A stretch of DNA of 64,000 nucleotides from Streptococcus sp. F0442 (GCF_000314795.2 NZ_KB373314.1:205354-269353); one strand, 5' to 3'; shown: positions 1 to 9,528, counted from the first letter of the stretch. The notes: a model not told the origin generated them from the letters alone. Translations and numbers: made by a program.

Positions 1-137
1 TTTCACTTACTTACAGTATATCAAAAAGATATCGTTTTCACAATCGTTTTAAGCATATTATTTGACTTTTTTTACAGTATGTGAAATCTATATTTCTTTT
101 TAATTTGAAAAAAAAATCACAAATTTAAGCAAAATCA

Positions 138-167
138 TTGTAAACGATACCATTTTTATGATATACT
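138..167 (+). promoter_or_regulatory. nox promoter with overlapping cre site
   Basis: Positions 138-152 (TTGTAAACGATACCA) match the catabolite-response element consensus WTGNAANCGNWNNCA at every fixed base. The first six bases also serve as a TTGTAA -35 box, 18 bp before TATACT at 162-167. CcpA bound here would cover the -35 and repress, which is inference from position. A weaker cre-like match lies on the other strand near 28-42. Confidence 0.6.
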
Positions 168-203
168 CAAGAGGTAAATTAAATTAAAGGTAGGATTTTT
201 TCT

Positions 204-1580
204 ATGAGTAAAATCGTTGTTGTAGGGGCAAACCACGCCGGAACAGCATGTATCAACACTATGTTAGATAATTTTGGATATGAAAATGAAATTGTAGTTT
301 TCGACCAAAACTCTAACATTTCATTCCTTGGTTGCGGAATGGCGCTTTGGATCGGTGAACAAATCGATGGTCCTGAAGGTCTTTTCTACTCTGACAAAGA
401 AAAATTGGAAGCTAAAGGTGCAAAAGTGTATATGAACTCACCTGTTCTTTCAATCGATTATGACAAAAAAGTTGTGACAGCGGAAGTTGACGGGAAAGAA
501 CACAAAGAATCATACGAAAAATTGATCTTTGCGACTGGTTCAACACCAATCATTCCTCCGATCAAAGGAGTTGAAATTGTTCCTGGTAACCGTGAGTTCA
601 AGGCGACTCTTGAAAACCTTCAATTTGTAAAATTGTACCAAAATGCTGAAGAAGTTATTGAAAAATTGAAAGACAACAGCAAACACTTAAACCGCATTGC
701 CGTAGTTGGTGGTGGGTACATCGGTGTTGAGTTAGCTGAAGCTTTCGAGCGTCTTGGCAAAGACGTTGTCTTGGTTGATATCGTGGATACTGTCTTGAAC
801 GGATACTACGACAAAGACTTTACAGACATCATGGCGAAGAACTTGGAAGACAACAATATTCGTTTGGCTCTTGGACAAACTGTTCAAGCGGTTGAAGGAA
901 ATGGTAAAGTGGAACGCCTTGTGACTGACAAAGAAACTTTCGATGTAGATATGGTGATCTTGGCAGTTGGTTTCCGCCCTAACACAGCTCTTGCTGATGG
1001 TAAGATCGAACTCTTCCGCAATGGTGCCTTCCTTGTTGATAAGAAGCAAGAAACTTCACTTCCAGGTGTATACGCTGTTGGTGACTGTGCGACAATCTAC
1101 GACAATGCGCGTGATGAAATGAGTTACATCGCTCTTGCATCTAATGCTGTTCGTTCTGGTATTGTGGGTGCTTACAACGCAACTGGTCACGAATTGGAAG
1201 GAATCGGTGTTCAAGGTTCTAACGGTATCTCTATCTACGGCCTTCACATGGTTTCAACTGGTTTGACACTTGAAAAAGCAAAAGCTGCTGGTTTCAACGC
1301 TGGTGAAACAGGATTCAACGACCTACAAAAACCTGAATTTATCAAACACGATAACCATGAAGTTGGAATCAAGATTGTCTACAATAAAGACAACCGTCAA
1401 ATTCTTGGTGCTCAAATGGTATCACGTGATAGTGCAATCTCAATGGGAATTCATATGTTCTCACTTGCGATTCAAGAACACGTGACAATTGATAAATTGG
1501 CTTTGACTGACTTGTTCTTCTTGCCACACTTCAATAAACCATACAACTACATCACAATGGCAGCTTTAACTGCTGAATAA
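204..1580 (+). CDS. nox: NADH oxidase, H2O-forming
   Basis: Soluble FAD enzyme that reduces O2 to water with NADH, regenerating NAD+ and removing oxygen in streptococci. 458 residues, the usual length. The N-terminal FAD-binding motif [10 protein letters not shown] is at about residues 6-15, the redox-active cysteine of the SFLGCGM motif is C44 (the sulfenic-acid cysteine of the family), and a second nucleotide-binding motif [13 protein letters not shown] lies near residue 167. The C-terminal dimerisation domain is complete. The cre-covered promoter upstream suggests carbon catabolite control. Monocistronic: a terminator follows at 1589-1619. CoA-disulfide reductase is the nearest alternative family, but the sequence looks like a standard streptococcal Nox. 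Confidence 0.95.
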   Translation: MSKIVVVGANHAGTACINTMLDNFGYENEIVVFDQNSNISFLGCGMALWIGEQIDGPEGLFYSDKEKLEAKGAKVYMNSPVLSIDYDKKVVTAEVDGKEHKESYEKLIFATGSTPIIPPIKGVEIVPGNREFKATLENLQFVKLYQNAEEVIEKLKDNSKHLNRIAVVGGGYIGVELAEAFERLGKDVVLVDIVDTVLNGYYDKDFTDIMAKNLEDNNIRLALGQTVQAVEGNGKVERLVTDKETFDVDMVILAVGFRPNTALADGKIELFRNGAFLVDKKQETSLPGVYAVGDCATIYDNARDEMSYIALASNAVRSGIVGAYNATGHELEGIGVQGSNGISIYGLHMVSTGLTLEKAKAAGFNAGETGFNDLQKPEFIKHDNHEVGIKIVYNKDNRQILGAQMVSRDSAISMGIHMFSLAIQEHVTIDKLALTDLFFLPHFNKPYNYITMAALTAE

Positions 1581-1588
1581 TGAATTTT

Positions 1589-1625
1589 AAACAGGACTAG
1601 TAGTGGACTAGTTCTGTTTTTTATT
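1589..1625 (+). terminator. Rho-independent terminator after nox
   Basis: Stem AAACAGGACTAG / CTAGTTCTGTTT (one G-T pair, 6-nt loop) followed by a T-rich run. Confidence 0.85.
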
Positions 1626-1695
1626 TTATTTCATGTATTCAGAGGCGGTGAAATGAGGTATAATAAAGAAGATTAGAATGTGAAGGAGTTAGGGA

Positions 1696-3240
1696 ATGTC
1701 TGAAAAAGAAGAAGATTTAAAAAAGGAATTTCATTTTGCCTCTAGTTCGATTGTGGCACATATTGTCAGAGGTGTTCTGGTTGGGATTGTGGTAGGATGC
1801 ATTGTCTCAAGTTTTCGCTTCTTGATCGAACATACTTTTCATTTTGTTCAAGGGGTTTACACGGAAATGCCTCGTCATCCTCTCTATTTTTTAGCAATGC
1901 TTGGTGTGTATGTCTTGATCGTACTTCTAGCAGGTCGCCTGATTCGCTCCAATTGGGATATCAAGGGATCCGGAATACCGCAAGTAGAAGCAGAACTTAA
2001 GGGCCTCTTGGCCGTAAGTTGGTGGGATACCTTATGGAAGAAGTACATCCTAGGGATTTTAGCTATCGGTAGTGGCCTGATGCTTGGTCGTGAAGGTCCT
2101 AGTATTCAATTAGGGGCTATGGGAGGAAAAGGTATCGCTCATCATTTGAAGGTCAGCCCAGTAGAGGAGCGCTCATTGATTGCGAGTGGTGCCGCTGCAG
2201 GTCTTGCTGCAGCCTTTAATGCACCGATAGCGGGGCTCTTATTTGTAGTCGAAGAGGTCTACCATCATTTTTCACGTTTTTTTTGGATTTCAACCCTTGC
2301 GGCTAGTTTGACTGCTAACTTCATTTCACTCAATATCTTTGGTCAAACGCCAGTTCTCCATATGCCACAAAATATTCCTCCTCTTCCTCTCTCCCAGTAT
2401 TGGATTTATCTTTTTCTTGGGGTCTTTTTGGGAGCAGCAGGCTATGTATATGAAGTAGTGGTGCTGAATATCGGTCGATTGTATCGTTTACTTGAGAAGA
2501 TTTTTCATGTTCCTTCTCATTACTCTTCCTTATTTGCCTTTGTCTTGATTATTCCAATCGGCTATTTCCTTCCACAAATTCTTGGTGGCGGGAACCAATT
2601 GGTTTTGGATTTAGCTCGAGTACCGTATCCAGTTCTATCGATCCTTCTCTATTTTATGATCCGTTTTATCTGGAGTATGTTGAGTTATGGTAGTGGTCTA
2701 CCTGGCGGAATTTTCTTGCCCATTCTAGCTTTAGGATCTCTTTTAGGTGCGATCGTTGGAACTTTCCTCCAAAACATTGGCTTTATCTCTCAAAATCAAT
2801 TACCTCTCTTCATTATTTTAGGAATGAGTGGGTATTTTGGGGCTATTTCGAAAGCTCCTTTAACAGCTATGATTTTGGTAACAGAGATGGTCGGTGATAT
2901 TCGTAGTTTAATGCCACTGGGAATGGTCACCTTGCTGGCTTACATGATCATGGATCTCTTCCATGGAGCACCAGTCTATGAAGCCATGCTGGAGCAACTC
3001 TTACCTGATAAGGCGCAAGAAGAAGGAGAGTTGACCTTGATTGAGATTCCTGTATCCGAAAAGATTGCAGGGAAACAAGTTCATGAACTCGAACTTCCTC
3101 AAGATATTTTAATTACTACGCAAATGCGAAGTGGTAAGAGCTATACGGTCAATGGTGCGACCCGCTTGTATCTAGGTGATAGCATCTTTGTGGTGGTGAA
3201 AGAATCTGAAATTGGACGAGTCAAGGATATTCTTTTGTAA
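1696..3240 (+). CDS. ClC-family chloride channel/antiporter with RCK_C domain
   Basis: Integral membrane anion transporter of the ClC family, 514 residues. The selectivity motifs are visible in order: GSGIPQVE near residue 91, GREGPSIQLGA near 131 and GGIFLP near 336. The glutamate of GREGP (gate) and a following VVEEV segment, where the proton glutamate of H+/Cl- exchangers lies, are both kept, so exchange is more likely than a passive channel. Residues from about 445 form a soluble TrkA-C/RCK_C type domain that usually binds a ligand. The start has a GGAG-type site (aaggagttaggg) 5' of ATG 1696. Apparently a single-gene unit; the transported ion could also be fluoride, but the motifs are those of the Cl- clade. 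Confidence 0.9.
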   Translation: MSEKEEDLKKEFHFASSSIVAHIVRGVLVGIVVGCIVSSFRFLIEHTFHFVQGVYTEMPRHPLYFLAMLGVYVLIVLLAGRLIRSNWDIKGSGIPQVEAELKGLLAVSWWDTLWKKYILGILAIGSGLMLGREGPSIQLGAMGGKGIAHHLKVSPVEERSLIASGAAAGLAAAFNAPIAGLLFVVEEVYHHFSRFFWISTLAASLTANFISLNIFGQTPVLHMPQNIPPLPLSQYWIYLFLGVFLGAAGYVYEVVVLNIGRLYRLLEKIFHVPSHYSSLFAFVLIIPIGYFLPQILGGGNQLVLDLARVPYPVLSILLYFMIRFIWSMLSYGSGLPGGIFLPILALGSLLGAIVGTFLQNIGFISQNQLPLFIILGMSGYFGAISKAPLTAMILVTEMVGDIRSLMPLGMVTLLAYMIMDLFHGAPVYEAMLEQLLPDKAQEEGELTLIEIPVSEKIAGKQVHELELPQDILITTQMRSGKSYTVNGATRLYLGDSIFVVVKESEIGRVKDILL

Positions 3241-3350
3241 AAGACAGTTTCTTAGAAAAGTCTTTCTATTATTAAATTTTCAGACAATTGTTGAAAAATG
3301 AGAAAACTTCTGGTAAAATAAGTCCAAGAACAAAAGAGGAGAAGTCTTTC

Positions 3351-4223
3351 ATGAAAAAATATAGTCTACTCTTATTGAGTGTTGCTCTTTTAGCAGGGTG
3401 TGCAAATTCTACTAGCAAACAGTCGAGTCAAAAGACGCAAACCAGCTCAACGATGCAGTTGTCAAAGGCTGACCAGAAGACCTTGGACAATGCGACAGCT
3501 GAATACAAAGACTTTGTCGAAATGCAAATCGACCAATTGCTCAAGGATACAGAAGGTTTCCGAGATACCCTAAAAGCTGGGAATTTGGAAGAAGCTAAAA
3601 AACAATATCCCCTGATCCGCATGGCCTATGAACGCTCAGAACCGATTGCTGAAACCTTTGGGGAGTCTGATGTGAAGATTGACTATCGTTTGGTGGACTA
3701 TGTGGATGAAAATAAATCAGAAGAAGGCTGGTCTGGCTTTCACCGGATTGAGCGCATCCTTTGGGAAAACAATACCACAGATGGCACAGAAAAATATGCA
3801 GACCAACTGGTGAACGATATCAAGGAGTTGAAAGCTAAGATCGCAACCGTTGATGTGACTCCTGATGTGATGCTAACTGGGGCTGTTGATCTGCTAAATG
3901 AAGTAGCAACGCAAAAGATCACGGGTGAAGAAGAAGTCTTCTCTCATACAGATCTGTACGACTTCCGTGCCAATATTGAAGGAGCTGAAAAGATTTTCTC
4001 TCTCTTTAAACCTTTGATTGAGAAAAAAGATGCCAAGTTGGTTAAAACCTTGGAAGCAGAATTCAAAAATGTCAATGATTTATTGGACAAACACATGACT
4101 GATGAAACAAATTACAAGTCTTACACAGATTTGACCAAGGAAGATACCAAGGAATTGGCCGAAGCGGTGACCAAACTTGGTGAACCTTTGTCTCAAATGG
4201 GTGTGATTTTAGATGGGAAATAA
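3351..4223 (+). CDS. efeO: EfeO iron-uptake lipoprotein (M75/imelysin-like)
   Basis: Surface lipoprotein of the EfeUOB iron transporter, thought to bind iron and hand it to EfeU. The ATG at 3351 is preferred over an upstream in-frame codon because an AGGAG site lies just before it and it gives a clean lipoprotein signal MKKYSLLLLSVALLAGC with lipobox LAGC (C17). A low-complexity Ser/Thr/Gln linker follows, then a helical EfeO/peptidase M75 domain with the family HxxE signature in GFHRIERILW near residue 130. 290 residues. First gene of a five-gene unit; the next gene starts 5 bp downstream. The iron role comes from the family and the neighbours. Confidence 0.9.
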   Translation: MKKYSLLLLSVALLAGCANSTSKQSSQKTQTSSTMQLSKADQKTLDNATAEYKDFVEMQIDQLLKDTEGFRDTLKAGNLEEAKKQYPLIRMAYERSEPIAETFGESDVKIDYRLVDYVDENKSEEGWSGFHRIERILWENNTTDGTEKYADQLVNDIKELKAKIATVDVTPDVMLTGAVDLLNEVATQKITGEEEVFSHTDLYDFRANIEGAEKIFSLFKPLIEKKDAKLVKTLEAEFKNVNDLLDKHMTDETNYKSYTDLTKEDTKELAEAVTKLGEPLSQMGVILDGK

Positions 4224-4228
4224 GAAAA

Positions 4229-5434
4229 ATGGCTGACGAAAAATTTTTAGATAAAAAAATGGACCGTCGTGAATTTCTTAAAAAAGCAGGTATTGGAGGG
4301 GCCGGTCTAGCACTAGGCCTCTCTGGTGCATCTGCTTTTTTCGCTAATCAAGACAGTTCCAGTAAAAAAGCTTATGATGGGGATGAAGACATCTCCTTTT
4401 ATGGCAAGCATCAAGCAGGGATTACGACGGCCATGCAGAAGGCTTGCTACTTGGTGGTGCTGGATCTTCACACGACGGACAAAAAAGAAGTCATCCAGCT
4501 TTTTAAAGATTGGACCGACTATAGTAGTAAATTAGTCGAAGGGCATTTGGTTAAAAAAAATGGTGCTAATGCCCTCTTGCCGCCAACAGATACAGGTGAA
4601 ACAGTAGGACTCAACCCCTATCGCTTGAGCCTGACTTTTGGAGTTTCGGCTGATTTTCTTAAAAAACTTGGTTTAGAATCCAAACGTCCCAAGCTCTTTC
4701 GTGATTTGCCTCCATTTCCAAAGGAGCAGTTGCAGGACAAATACACAGGTGGCGATATCGTCATCCAGGCCTGTGCCGACGATGAGCAAGTAGCCTTTCA
4801 TGCGGTGCGAAATCTCATCCGCAAAGGTCGCAATACCATCACCATGAAGTGGAGTAAGTCCGGTTTTGCGGCGATTGGTGACAGAAAAGAAACGCCGCGT
4901 AACCTCTTTGGCTTTAAAGATGGAACAGCAAATGTCACGACGGAGAAGGACTTTGATAAGGTCGTCTGGACTGACAGTAAGGACTGGATGAAGGGTGGTT
5001 CCTATATGGCTCTTCGCCTAGTCCAAATGCACTTGGAAACTTGGGACCGGACCAATTTGCAAGAGCAGGAAAATACTTTTGGTCGCTACAAGGAGTCAGG
5101 GGCTCCATTTGGGAAAACCAACGAATTTGATGAAGTAGATTTATCTAAACTACCAGTTGATTCACATGTCCGTTTGGCCAAAGAAGTGGATCGTCCGATT
5201 TTACGGCGTTCCTATTCTTATTCAGATGGCATCAATGAACAGACTGGGCAATTTGATGCAGGCTTGATTTTTATCGCCTTTCAAAAAGATCCAAACAGTT
5301 TTGTTAAAATCCAAACCAATCTAGGTGCAGTGGATAAAATGAACGAGTACATCACCCATATTGGAAGTGGACTCTTTGCTTGCTTTGCAGGCGTAGAGAA
5401 AGGAGGCTACCTTGGTCAAGCACTCTTTGAATAA
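4229..5434 (+). CDS. efeB: EfeB DyP-type heme peroxidase, Tat substrate
   Basis: Dye-decolourising peroxidase that acts outside the membrane in the EfeUOB system; proposed roles are Fe2+ oxidation or iron release from heme. The N-terminus MADEKFLDKKMDRREFLKKA carries a twin-arginine signal (RREFLKK) followed by a hydrophobic stretch, so it should leave the cell folded through Tat, whose genes lie two genes downstream. The DyP signature GFKDGT is near residue 229 and a conserved RRSYSYSDG segment (heme-side arginine) near 329. 401 residues, full length. Its last 23 bases contain the start of efeU, so the two are probably translationally coupled. Confidence 0.92.
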   Translation: MADEKFLDKKMDRREFLKKAGIGGAGLALGLSGASAFFANQDSSSKKAYDGDEDISFYGKHQAGITTAMQKACYLVVLDLHTTDKKEVIQLFKDWTDYSSKLVEGHLVKKNGANALLPPTDTGETVGLNPYRLSLTFGVSADFLKKLGLESKRPKLFRDLPPFPKEQLQDKYTGGDIVIQACADDEQVAFHAVRNLIRKGRNTITMKWSKSGFAAIGDRKETPRNLFGFKDGTANVTTEKDFDKVVWTDSKDWMKGGSYMALRLVQMHLETWDRTNLQEQENTFGRYKESGAPFGKTNEFDEVDLSKLPVDSHVRLAKEVDRPILRRSYSYSDGINEQTGQFDAGLIFIAFQKDPNSFVKIQTNLGAVDKMNEYITHIGSGLFACFAGVEKGGYLGQALFE

Positions 5435-7097
5435 ACTCTTGATCTTGTTCGGCATTCTTGCCTTGTTCTGGACTCATCCAGTGGCTGCGGAATCTTATAG
5501 CGATCTCTTTATCAAGATCACAGATGCAACAACCGCTGTAGAAAATAAAAACCAGGATAAGGCCAAGGAATTGATCGCTGAGATTCAGGCTGATTTTAAA
5601 ACCAAGGACCACCATGATTCCAAGGCAGGAAAAAAAGTTAGCCAAGCTCTAGCTATAAAAGGGGAGGTAACCAAAGAGGATCTCACTAAGATCTCATCAG
5701 CCTTGCTAGCTTTTGAAAAAGAGCAAAATCCGATCGATTTAGAGGCGGAAAAAGACAAACTCGTTAGTCGCCTCGCTCCTTATTTTAAGAACTTACAAGA
5801 TGCCATTACAGCTAAGGATCTGGATAAAACCCGTCAAACCTATGCAGATCTCAATAATACCTGGACACGAAACGAAGCAGTGGTAAGGGATCATAGCACA
5901 GCCTACTATGGCAAAATCGAGACGGCCATTTCGCTCTTACGTAGTAGCATTGAAACAGAGCCTACTGACTTCACCAGCATCCAGTCCTCCTATGATGACC
6001 TCAAAAATGGGATTGATGCCTTTGTAAAAGGAGAAGCGATTAGCAGTGCTAGTACGGATTTGACACTGAAAGATGGGATCAAGCTTTTGGAGAAGGCGCA
6101 AAACCAATTCCAATCCGGCGACGATAAATCTGCTGCAGCAACTATGAAGCAGTTCATCACCATCTGGCCAACTATCGAGGGGGATGTCAGCACGACCAAT
6201 CCAAGTCTCTACACGCGCGTAGAGAGTGAATCCCCGGTCATTATGGTTAAGGGGACAGAAAAGACCTACCAAGAGAAATTACAAGCCTTGATCAGGGACC
6301 TTTCTGCGATCGATACGACAGCTTCTTACAACGCTTTTGATGCTATGTTGATTCTTCTGCGTGAAGGAGTAGAAGCGCTTCTGATCGTCATGGCTCTTGT
6401 GACGACCCTTAAGGCTGCTAAGATGAGGAAAGGCCTCAAATGGGTCTATGGTGGAGCTCTTGCTGGTGTTCTTGCCAGTGCAGCGATCGCTCTTGTTTTG
6501 CAAGTAGCTTTTCCAGCTGTGACTTCGGGGTCTAACCGGGAAATCATTGAAGGGGGCGTTGGGATTTTCGCTGTAGTCATGATGATCCTCGTAGGAATTT
6601 GGCTACACAGCAAGTCCTCTGTCAAACAGTGGAATGCCTTTATGGACCGTCAGATGAAGACGGTAACGGCTACAGGAAGTTTTGTCTCTATGTTTGCCCT
6701 CAGTTTCTTAGCAGTCTTTCGTGAAGGGGCTGAGACCATTCTCTTCTATGTTGGGATCATTCCACGGATTACAACCGCTCATTTCATACTAGGAATCGGG
6801 CTTGCCATAGCCGTTCTCATCATCATTGCAGTGGCGATGACCAAGGCCAGTCAAGCGATCCAACCTCATCGAATCTTTTTCATTCTGACGTGGTTGATTT
6901 ACGCCTTGGCCTTCAAGATGCTCGGTGTCAGCATCCACGCCCTACAGTTGACCAATATTCTACCTAGTCATTTGGTCAATGGACTTCCTACCATTGATTG
7001 GGCGGGTATCTATCCAAGCTGGGAAGTTCTTCTTCCTCAACTACTCTTTGTGGCCCTGATCGCCCTTATCACGGTGAGACAACATGGCAAAGAGTAG
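5412..7097 (+). CDS. efeU: EfeU/FTR1-family iron permease
   Basis: Membrane permease of the oxidase-dependent iron transporter family. Start is a TTG at 5412, chosen because AGGAGG lies at 5401-5406 and no ATG fits; the start is inside efeB. Residues 1-25 form a signal sequence, about 25-300 an extracytoplasmic helical domain resembling EfeO, and about 305-555 seven membrane segments. Both REXXE iron-binding motifs are present: LREGVEALLIV near 317 and FREGAETILF near 437. 561 residues, longer than E. coli EfeU because of the extra outer domain, as is common in Gram-positives. Overlaps tatC by 14 bp. Confidence 0.92.
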   Translation: MVKHSLNKLLILFGILALFWTHPVAAESYSDLFIKITDATTAVENKNQDKAKELIAEIQADFKTKDHHDSKAGKKVSQALAIKGEVTKEDLTKISSALLAFEKEQNPIDLEAEKDKLVSRLAPYFKNLQDAITAKDLDKTRQTYADLNNTWTRNEAVVRDHSTAYYGKIETAISLLRSSIETEPTDFTSIQSSYDDLKNGIDAFVKGEAISSASTDLTLKDGIKLLEKAQNQFQSGDDKSAAATMKQFITIWPTIEGDVSTTNPSLYTRVESESPVIMVKGTEKTYQEKLQALIRDLSAIDTTASYNAFDAMLILLREGVEALLIVMALVTTLKAAKMRKGLKWVYGGALAGVLASAAIALVLQVAFPAVTSGSNREIIEGGVGIFAVVMMILVGIWLHSKSSVKQWNAFMDRQMKTVTATGSFVSMFALSFLAVFREGAETILFYVGIIPRITTAHFILGIGLAIAVLIIIAVAMTKASQAIQPHRIFFILTWLIYALAFKMLGVSIHALQLTNILPSHLVNGLPTIDWAGIYPSWEVLLPQLLFVALIALITVRQHGKE

Positions 7098-7803
7098 AGC
7101 AGATAAAATGACCATTGTCGAGCACTTGGTCGAATTTCGAAAACGATTGATCGCGGTTGTCTTGTGTTATATTATCGTCTTCATCGTAGCCTTTGTTTTT
7201 GCTGGAGAACTCTACCAAGTATTGACGGCTAGCCTCCATCAAAAACTGCTGGTACTAGGGCCAAATGATATCCTCTGGATCTATGTTTCGCTGGCCAATC
7301 TCACAGCCTTTAGCCTGACCCTGCCCTTTATTGTCTACCAGATTTGGCAATTTGTGAGGCCGGCTTTGAGGGAGAAGGAGGCGCGTGCAGTCTTTGCCTA
7401 CATCCCAGCTAGCTTTATTTGCTTTGTGCTGGGGCTTGCATTTGGTTATTTCTTTGTCAGCCCTGCGATTTTAGAGGTCTTGATGCGCTTGGGAGAAGGA
7501 CTGTTTGATACCCAATTGACGGCGCAAAATTATTTAACCTTCTTATTGCACACCACCCTGCCTTTAGGAGTCTTGTTCGAGTTACCAGTTTTAGTCGCTT
7601 TTCTGACCTCAATTGGGCTGTTGACACCACAATTTTTAATCACCTACCGTCGTTATGCTTACTTTGTCCTGCTGGTCTTAGCCGTCGTGCTAACCCCTGC
7701 AGACTTTATCAGTGACTTGGCCATGACGCTCCCTTTGATCCTCTTATTTGAAGTGAGTGTCGCCATCAGTAAAGTCATCTATTCGAGAAAAAGGAGAAAC
7801 TAA
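7084..7803 (+). CDS. tatC: Sec-independent translocase TatC
   Basis: Polytopic membrane component of the twin-arginine pathway that recognises the RR signal. 239 residues; the N-terminal cytoplasmic VEHLVEFRKRL motif is typical and six membrane helices can be traced. It starts within efeU and abuts tatA (shared base at 7803). Placement right after efeB and efeU suggests a dedicated export route for EfeB. No other RR substrate is seen in the window. Confidence 0.93.
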   Translation: MAKSRADKMTIVEHLVEFRKRLIAVVLCYIIVFIVAFVFAGELYQVLTASLHQKLLVLGPNDILWIYVSLANLTAFSLTLPFIVYQIWQFVRPALREKEARAVFAYIPASFICFVLGLAFGYFFVSPAILEVLMRLGEGLFDTQLTAQNYLTFLLHTTLPLGVLFELPVLVAFLTSIGLLTPQFLITYRRYAYFVLLVLAVVLTPADFISDLAMTLPLILLFEVSVAISKVIYSRKRRN

Positions 7804-8000
7804 TGGGAATTTTACGTGATATTGGAGCACCAGGTTTGATCATCATCATCCTGGGTGCCCTTTTGATTTTTGGACCAAAACGCCTGCCTGAATTGGGCCA
7901 GTCTATCGGCAAAATGTTTGCTGAATTTAAGACAGCTGTCAATAAAGGCAGTGAAGAAGCTGATCAAGACGCAAAAGAAGACAAGAAAGAAAAAGAATAA
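7803..8000 (+). CDS. tatA: Pore-forming Tat subunit TatA
   Basis: 65-residue single-span protein: a short N-terminus, one membrane helix (about 9-23), the FGPKRLPELG hinge and an amphipathic helix, then a charged tail rich in Lys/Asp/Glu. There is no separate tatB, as in minimal TatAC systems of Firmicutes. Start has GGAG in gaaaaaggagaaac. Last gene of the efe-tat unit. Confidence 0.93.
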   Translation: MGILRDIGAPGLIIIILGALLIFGPKRLPELGQSIGKMFAEFKTAVNKGSEEADQDAKEDKKEKE

Positions 8001-8086
8001 TCAGACAATTTTCAAAATTCTATTGAGTTCGATTGCATAAAAAGGTATAATAAGACAAGGACTTGCAATCGACGAAGGAGGAAACC

Positions 8087-8197
8087 ATGATTATTACGAT
8101 TTTGTCACTCATTTTCTATTTTACCTATATCGGATTCTTATGCTGGTTGGTCGTAAAAATTGTCGAAAAATTGTTCAATTTCTTGTTGAACCGTTAA
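8087..8197 (+). CDS. 36-residue single-span membrane peptide
   Basis: Small gene starting at ATG 8087 after a strong AGGAGG site (8076-8081), ending in TAA at 8195-8197. The product is almost wholly hydrophobic (MIITILSLIFYFTYIGFLCW) with a short cationic C-terminal tail, so one membrane helix is expected. It has its own likely -10 (TATAAT near 8046) and is followed by a terminator at 8207-8239, so it can be expressed apart from the Tat genes. Function unknown. Candidates are a small-protein regulator or a type I-like toxin, but nothing in the sequence decides this. Confidence 0.6.
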   Translation: MIITILSLIFYFTYIGFLCWLVVKIVEKLFNFLLNR

Positions 8198-8206
8198 TAA
8201 AGAAAC

Positions 8207-8239
8207 AATCCATTTCACCTCAAGTGAGTGGATTTTTTT
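8207..8239 (+). terminator. Terminator after the small membrane peptide
   Basis: Stem AATCCATTTCAC / GTGAGTGGATT with a CTCAA loop, followed by seven T. Confidence 0.8.
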
Positions 8240-8259
8240 GTGTCCTGTTTATTTAGAAG

Positions 8260-8440
8260 AAAGCAAATAGCAGGAGAGAGCTCAACGGTCTGAGATTGAA
8301 GACAAGTCGTATCAAAAACTTTCCTTAGGTGAGTACGGACGTCAGCGAACTTCTTCGAAGTTCCATGACTAATTATTGAGCCTAAGGTCTCAATAATTCC
8401 GAGTGCCTGAAACGTTATTGTTTCAGGCACTTTTCCCACA
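8260..8440. other. Multi-hairpin non-coding segment
   Basis: No credible gene. At least three hairpins stand in series: GAACTTCTTCGAAGTTC (8347-8363 region), TTATTGAGCC..GGTCTCAATAA (about 8374-8398), and a perfect 11-bp stem GTGCCTGAAAC / GTTTCAGGCAC at 8403-8430 followed by TTTT. The chain of stems ending in a terminator suggests a structured RNA or a streptococcal intergenic repeat. I cannot name a family. Confidence 0.45.
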
Positions 8441-8499
8441 GCGGAAAGTTTCGATATTTTATCACCTTATTCTACTTTATAATAGTTTATTTACATTCT

Positions 8500-8525
8500 A
8501 AGAGACCCTTGTGGTCTCTTTTTGT
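8500..8525 (+). terminator. Short GC-stem terminator
   Basis: Perfect stem AAGAGACC / GGTCTCTT with a CTTGT loop and five following T. The stretch from here to 8740 shows no further gene; it holds a GGAG site just before the next start. Confidence 0.7.
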
Positions 8526-8740
8526 GTATCTATTTCCCCTAGCTAGTGACTAACTTGAACTTCAAACTGTATTTCGGTATGATAGTAGGGAGTAGAACGA
8601 CAGTTTATTTGTGTGGCCTGACTGAGTAATATACAAGGGGCTGTAAAATAATTATCCAGTAGTGATTAATACAGAAGATATTTTTAAATTTTTTTGGTCA
8701 CACAACGCGAAAAAAAGTTACAAATACCAAAAGGAGAAAA

Positions 8741-9475
8741 ATGATGAAAAGGGATAATATCTTTATAGAAGAAAAAATTAATGAACTCATTACATTTAAT
8801 GAAATGATGATTAAAGAATGGTTACAAGAGTTAGACCAACTTAAGCAAGGGATTAATCCTTATAAACGTCCAATTGAAGAAGTTATTAGACTAACTAAAG
8901 AAGATATTTCTATTTATCAAGAAAGGAAAATGATAGCCACCTACACTGCAGGTTATCCTATTGAAAAATTCAAAGAAGAGTACCTTACATTTGTCGATAG
9001 CCTTGTCCCTGTTTGGCATAGTAATTCGGGATATGATGAGATGCTATGGGCCCTTTCCATTGGTATTTTGTTAGAGATTGATGAAATGACTTTTGAAAAA
9101 TTGGTAGATTTGGTAAGGAAAGATGATCCAGAGGACTATTTGATCGATTACCTTATCCAGTCTCGTCATCCAGAATGGACAATTCGGATAAACTATAATT
9201 TCCCAAGACCTTATGGCTTTACCCGAAAGATTATAGAGGAAGAAAATTCTGAACAGGCCCTCAAACTGCTGAAAGAATATGTAACTAAGAAATGGTATCC
9301 TGGACATCGGGATACTGGTTGGTATGACTTGCATAAGTACAACATTGATAATTATTATGGCTACTGGTCTTTTGAATCAGGCGCGCTCTGCAAATTGAAG
9401 GAATTGGATTATAAACAGTTAGAAGGGCTTCCGTATTTTCCATATGATTTGGTTGCGGAAGGTGGAATAGATTAA
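8741..9475 (+). CDS. PoNi-type immunity protein (DUF1910/DUF1911), copy 1
   Basis: Resembles immunity proteins of PoNe DNase toxins, which are delivered by type VI or, in Gram-positives, LXG/type VII secretion; the immunity protein acts in the cytoplasm by binding the toxin. 244 residues. The N-terminal helical half carries the YTAGYP motif near residue 70. The C-terminal half has WYPGHRDTGWYDLHK and YYGYWSFESGALCK, followed by PYFPYDL, all typical of the family. Preceded by AAAGGAG. A paralogue follows 53 bp downstream. No toxin gene is next to it, so it looks like an orphan immunity gene; that role is inferred from the family. Confidence 0.75.
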   Translation: MMKRDNIFIEEKINELITFNEMMIKEWLQELDQLKQGINPYKRPIEEVIRLTKEDISIYQERKMIATYTAGYPIEKFKEEYLTFVDSLVPVWHSNSGYDEMLWALSIGILLEIDEMTFEKLVDLVRKDDPEDYLIDYLIQSRHPEWTIRINYNFPRPYGFTRKIIEEENSEQALKLLKEYVTKKWYPGHRDTGWYDLHKYNIDNYYGYWSFESGALCKLKELDYKQLEGLPYFPYDLVAEGGID

Positions 9476-9528
9476 GATGAACTACGGATCAATAGGATAA
9501 AGCACATATAAATCCATAGGAGTAAATA

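Noticed and set aside
8215..8439. 74-codon minus-strand frame between tatA and the immunity genes
   Set aside because: It spans the hairpin series; no ribosome site, and the apparent protein is a by-product of the inverted repeats.
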